Below, one piece after another: positions 5,760 to 8,769 of a stretch of 8,769 nt of DNA. The DNA is from an uncultured Clostridia bacterium (GTDB taxonomy: Bacteria; Bacillota; Clostridia; Christensenellales; Borkfalkiaceae). Where the stretch lies: the NCBI GenBank assembly GCA_946628865.1, contig CAMOXE010000030.1, positions 1 to 8,769 of the forward strand. Reading direction: 5' to 3'. The number at the start of each line of letters is the position of its first letter. Position 1 is the stretch's first letter. Made by a program: the position numbers and the translations under genes. Below the pieces are notes generated by a model. That model worked only from the letters and a program-made list of their open reading frames with translations. It was not told where the DNA came from and did no database searches.

Positions 5760-8588
5760 ATGAACGAATCTAACAGCAAGAAAAATTTAAGATTTATCTT
5801 AACGCTTTTACTCGCGCTCGCGATGTCTTTCGTACTCGTGCTTTCCGCCGCTTGCGGCGAAACCGAAAGCGCAAGTGAAAGTGAATCCGAAAGCGAATCT
5901 TCTTCTTCGGAAGAAACGGCGACGGACAAGCAGATCGTCGCAAACGGCGATTTCGAGTTCTATACGACTTCGACGACCTCTTTCCCGTACTCTTCTTCCG
6001 TTAAATGGACGAGGTCAACGGATAAAGGCGCGGCAGGCGTTTCGGCAGCGACCTCGACGGCGACTTCGGGTATTATCGACGTATCCGAAAAGGCTTTCGG
6101 CGCATTGTCGGACACTCATAAACCTTATAAAACCGAGGGCGAGACAAAAGTCTATTACAACCCCGGCACTCCGATAGCAAGCGACGACGCGGCAACGGCG
6201 GCGAACGAGGGCGGAACGAAGATACTTATGATCCATAATAAGGTCTCCACCGAGGGCAAGGGTACGGCGCAATACTTTACCAACTCCGAAACCATAACGC
6301 TTGCTCCCGAAAAAACCGCGAAGATCTCGGTTTGGGTAAGGACGGACGACCTCACTTCGACTTACGACGGCGACGACAAAGAGTTCGGCGCTTATATCAA
6401 GATAATAAACACCGTAAGCACCGAAATAGAACCGCTGCTTATAAAGAGCATAAACACGGAAGGCAAATGGGTAAACTACGTTATATACCTTAAACCGTCC
6501 GCGTTTGCGGTAACCAAATATAAAGTCGTACTCGGTCTCGGCAGGGGCGACACGAAAAACGAAAAAGAACTTTGCGAAGGTTTCGCGTTCTTCGATAACG
6601 TAGAGTATTCTATCGTTGACAATTACGATACCGTAGACGCCGAGGAATTCAAACTTTACGACGGCGAAAATAAAAACGTTTTCGTGGAAAACGAAAAGTC
6701 GACCGCTTTCGTCCAAAGCGAGAAAGGCAAAGATTACGAGGCTTTGAATTATAAAGTAACCTATAAAATGTCGTTTGAAAAGGCTGAAACCGCGGCGGCA
6801 AAAGCCGGCAGCGGAGCGTTCAACGACGTGGATCCTCTTGCGAAGAACTACAAAGTTCAAGAATACGCGGGAGTCGGTTACAACGACGTGGAAAAGACGA
6901 TAAACGGCGACGTTAAAGTTCCCGCAAATTCGATATATATGAATTTCGATGGAAAAATCGGCTCATCCTACACTTACACTTACCCCGTTATCATACCCCA
7001 CGGCACTTATTGTAAAATGTCGGTAACCGCGAAAGTTTCCGCTAAAAACTATTCCACCAACGCCTCGATAGTTTTAGTCGACGGCGAAAAGGACAGAGAA
7101 AGCGGCAACTTCACGAGTTTCACGACAAGCGGCGACGAAGTAAGATATACTTTCTACCTTAAAAATACAACCGAAAGCGATATAAACGACAGCATAAAGT
7201 TCTCGTTCGGACCCACCGAACTTACAACTTCATCGAACAGACTTGATCTTCCCGTCGGCTACGCGATATTCTCCGACCTTAAAGTCGTCGAACTTACCAA
7301 AGAAGAGTACGAAACGGCGGACGTATCGACGGATACCCACGCTAAAAAGGTTTCCGTAAAAGGAGATTTAAACAACGACCCCGAAGAGGATGAGGAAGAA
7401 GAAAACGATCCTTACGCGGATATTAAAGAAGATTACACGTTTACAGTCGGAAACGGTGACTACGCACGTTTGGAAAACGCTCCGATAGCGCTGAAAGACG
7501 AATCGTCCACCAAGGATTACAGAGTCGAAGGCGACGGCAAAGTCGGAATTATCAACTCTAAATTCGCGGACAATTACGGCATTGCGGGACTTAAAGACGT
7601 TCTCGACGCATTGGCAGAAAAAGCCGACACAAAATACGTTCAACCGATTTTGGTAAATAACGAAACCGCGACGTCCACGGGAATTATCGGCAAGAAGATA
7701 ACCGTACCGGCAAACACCGCGTATCAGTTCACGGTAAAAGTAAAAGCGGCGGGCGGCGCGAAAGCGAATATTTATCTTATAGACGCGTCCAACCCCACTA
7801 TTGGCGAATTCGATAACAACAACACCGCTACCGTAACTTATAACGTACTTAATTATAAACCCGCGGGCAACACCGCAGACGCGATCGATCGCACGATAGC
7901 CGCCGAAATAGACGACTACGGCGTAGTAACTTTCTACGTCGTAACCGGCGACGAGGCAATGTCGTTCAGACTTGAACTCTATAACGGCACGAGAGACGGA
8001 AGCGAGAATTCGCAAGGCTACGTCTTATTCGACGACGTATACGCCGGCACGACGACTTATACAACTTACGAAATCCTCAAACAGCAATACAGCAAAAACT
8101 TCTTCACGACCGAACTCAAGTATAATCAAGGCAAGATTTATTCTTACTATAACGGCAACACCGATGACCCGGTCAAAGACGACGACGGCAACGCGGTATA
8201 CACCGCCGCGGAAGATTATATCGCTTACGCAGAGGGTGAAAACGTCAAGTTTATGAGATACGACGTAGTAAGCAAGATAAACAGCGTTGAAAAAGAGACC
8301 GAGGAAGAAGAATCCGAAAGCGAATCCGAAGAAGAAGAAAGCGCAGAAAGCGAAAGCACTATCGGAAATCTCGTTTGGTTGCAGATAACCTCGATAGTAA
8401 TAGCGGCGGCGCTCGTAATCGCACTCGTTGCGGTGATTTTAAGAAAAGTATTCGAGAAGAAAACCAAGAAAAAGGCTAAGACGAGAAGTTACTATATCGG
8501 CTATGACAAGAACTCGCATAAAGTTCCGACTAAGCACGATATAGAGGCACCCGAAGAAACCGACGAAGAATACAATTACGACAACTGA
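5760..8588 (+). CDS. Modular surface protein: lipoprotein-like signal, three jelly-roll-like repeats, C-terminal membrane anchor
   Basis: I do not recognise a named family; the product is a 942-residue exported protein. Residues 10-31 form a signal peptide ending in LSAAC (Cys32), a near-lipobox with Ser rather than Leu at -3. A Ser/Glu run follows (35-52). Three beta-rich modules come next, each closing with a similar strand: EGFAFFDNVEY (273-283), VGYAIFSDLKV (499-509) and QGYVLFDDVYA (752-762). The first, opening VANGDFEF (60-67), resembles CBM4/9-type carbohydrate-binding jelly rolls. An acidic linker (541-551) separates modules two and three. A second Ser/Glu run (845-866) precedes a hydrophobic helix (about 870-895), a Lys/Arg stop-transfer segment and a roughly 40-residue tail ending in acids and tyrosines. 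The ATG follows AGGTGA. No catalytic motif is visible; binding of polysaccharide or a cell-surface structural role is an inference. Monocistronic. Confidence 0.88.
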   Translation: MNESNSKKNLRFILTLLLALAMSFVLVLSAACGETESASESESESESSSSEETATDKQIVANGDFEFYTTSTTSFPYSSSVKWTRSTDKGAAGVSAATSTATSGIIDVSEKAFGALSDTHKPYKTEGETKVYYNPGTPIASDDAATAANEGGTKILMIHNKVSTEGKGTAQYFTNSETITLAPEKTAKISVWVRTDDLTSTYDGDDKEFGAYIKIINTVSTEIEPLLIKSINTEGKWVNYVIYLKPSAFAVTKYKVVLGLGRGDTKNEKELCEGFAFFDNVEYSIVDNYDTVDAEEFKLYDGENKNVFVENEKSTAFVQSEKGKDYEALNYKVTYKMSFEKAETAAAKAGSGAFNDVDPLAKNYKVQEYAGVGYNDVEKTINGDVKVPANSIYMNFDGKIGSSYTYTYPVIIPHGTYCKMSVTAKVSAKNYSTNASIVLVDGEKDRESGNFTSFTTSGDEVRYTFYLKNTTESDINDSIKFSFGPTELTTSSNRLDLPVGYAIFSDLKVVELTKEEYETADVSTDTHAKKVSVKGDLNNDPEEDEEEENDPYADIKEDYTFTVGNGDYARLENAPIALKDESSTKDYRVEGDGKVGIINSKFADNYGIAGLKDVLDALAEKADTKYVQPILVNNETATSTGIIGKKITVPANTAYQFTVKVKAAGGAKANIYLIDASNPTIGEFDNNNTATVTYNVLNYKPAGNTADAIDRTIAAEIDDYGVVTFYVVTGDEAMSFRLELYNGTRDGSENSQGYVLFDDVYAGTTTYTTYEILKQQYSKNFFTTELKYNQGKIYSYYNGNTDDPVKDDDGNAVYTAAEDYIAYAEGENVKFMRYDVVSKINSVEKETEEEESESESEEEESAESESTIGNLVWLQITSIVIAAALVIALVAVILRKVFEKKTKKKAKTRSYYIGYDKNSHKVPTKHDIEAPEETDEEYNYDN

Positions 8589-8597
8589 CGTTAAAGG

Positions 8598-8636
8598 CTG
8601 CCGCATTGTGAAAAAACACGATGCGGCAGTCTTTTT
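8598..8636 (+). terminator. Rho-independent terminator of the surface protein gene
   Basis: CTGCCGCATTGTG (8598-8610) pairs with CACGATGCGGCAG (8617-8629) over 13 positions, with a single U-G pair, around an AAAAAA loop. It is followed by TCTTTTT (8630-8636) and begins 10 bases after the TGA stop. On the other strand the stem lacks a good T-run, although six A on the plus side make a T-rich loop there. Confidence 0.93.
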
Positions 8637-8769
8637 AAATACTAGCCGAGTGTGAATAGGTTGAACCTGATTCGGAAAGTTTTACGGCGGTATATACTTT
8701 GTTAAAATCCTTGTCAATACGGGAAGTATTGTCTGCGGATTTTGCCTCGGATAGCCGAATGAAAATAAA
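8635..8769 (-). CDS. Possible C-terminal end of a gene entering from the right (partial)
   Basis: On the minus strand one frame is open from the window edge to a TAA at 8637-8635, 44 codons. The translation is hydrophilic and protein-like, with SADNTSRIDKDF at about 11-22 and KLSESGSTYSHS at about 30-41, and it would end convergently with the surface protein gene at the terminator. The evidence is thin: 44 open codons are not rare by chance, its codons (GGT, CTA, CGG, TCA) differ from the neighbouring genes, and the same stretch contains nested inverted repeats that suggest a non-coding role. No family recognised. Confidence 0.3.
   Translation of the reverse strand, partial: FIFIRLSEAKSADNTSRIDKDFNKVYTAVKLSESGSTYSHSASI
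8671..8760. repeat. Nested inverted repeats at the right edge
   Basis: Three pairs of arms nest around one centre: ATTCGG (8671-8676) with CCGAAT (8755-8760), AAAATCC (8704-8710) with GGATTTT (8738-8744), and CAATAC (8715-8720) with GTATTG (8726-8731) around a GGGAA loop. Short internal loops (TTGT and TCTGC-like) separate the inner two stems. The fold could be an RNA structure or a palindromic extragenic repeat. It resembles no riboswitch class I know and has no T-run. Confidence 0.45.

Noticed and set aside
5621..5929. 102-codon minus-strand frame with a Ser/Glu-rich start
   Set aside because: Its beginning is the reverse reading of the Ser/Glu linker and signal peptide of the surface protein, and the rest is AT-rich intergenic DNA containing the promoter.
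6015..6860. Long open frame of 281 codons on the minus strand
   Set aside because: It lies wholly opposite the surface protein gene, which has the promoter, ribosome site, signal peptide and terminator. The reverse frame is rich in Arg, Phe, Val and Tyr, as expected from reverse reading of this gene's codons.
7368..8015. Open frame of 215 codons on the minus strand
   Set aside because: Another antisense shadow of the surface protein gene, with no ribosome site and low-complexity basic/aromatic composition.
8697..8760. Integron attC-like site
   Set aside because: The GTTAAAA near 8701 does not fit the GTTRRRY core, no matching inverse core is placed correctly, and there is no integrase or cassette array.

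Overview
The window looks like chromosomal DNA of a low-to-medium GC Gram-positive anaerobe (Bacillota, Clostridia-like). Reasons: lipoprotein signal peptides with a lipobox cysteine on exported proteins, strong GGAGG-type ribosome binding sites, sigma-A-type promoters with 17-base spacers, and a Clostridia/Bacilli-style lysine riboswitch that works by transcription attenuation. An uncultured gut Clostridia lineage is my guess from the style of the large Ser/Glu-rich surface protein; nothing in the window proves the taxon.

Layout, left to right. (1) 1-391 has no gene and is dense in repeats: imperfect inverted repeats of about 40 bases (21-61 and 285-323) bound a roughly 300-base element with smaller internal inverted repeats, followed by a further partial copy of its sequence. 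(2) 392-3093, minus strand: a complete lysine-uptake operon, read right to left as promoter, lysine riboswitch with terminator, substrate-binding lipoprotein, permease, ATPase. The genes are separated by 2 bases or overlap. The binding protein carries its two halves in swapped order, apparently a natural circular permutation. (3) 3141-4655, minus: a Ppx/GppA exopolyphosphatase with an HD-type C-terminal domain, with its own promoter and a pair of 9-base direct repeats upstream. (4) 4791-5550, minus: two half-length TauE/SafE (TSUP) membrane proteins, stop and start 1 base apart, probably forming one transporter. (5) 5551-5759: divergent intergenic region with a near-consensus plus-strand promoter. 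(6) 5760-8588, plus: a 942-residue surface protein with an N-terminal lipoprotein-type signal, three jelly-roll-like repeats, two Ser/Glu linkers, a C-terminal membrane helix and a basic cytoplasmic tail, closed by a strong terminator. (7) 8637-8769: nested inverted repeats that overlap an open minus-strand frame running off the edge.

The functional core is the lysine module. Lysine binding to the leader RNA should stabilise P1, free the terminator and switch off uptake when lysine is plentiful. The riboswitch also gives the substrate of an otherwise generic polar amino acid ABC transporter. The most unusual items are the permuted binding protein, the inverted-repeat element at the left edge and the doubly anchored modular surface protein. 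I see no CRISPR array, phage gene, transposase gene, tRNA or rRNA.
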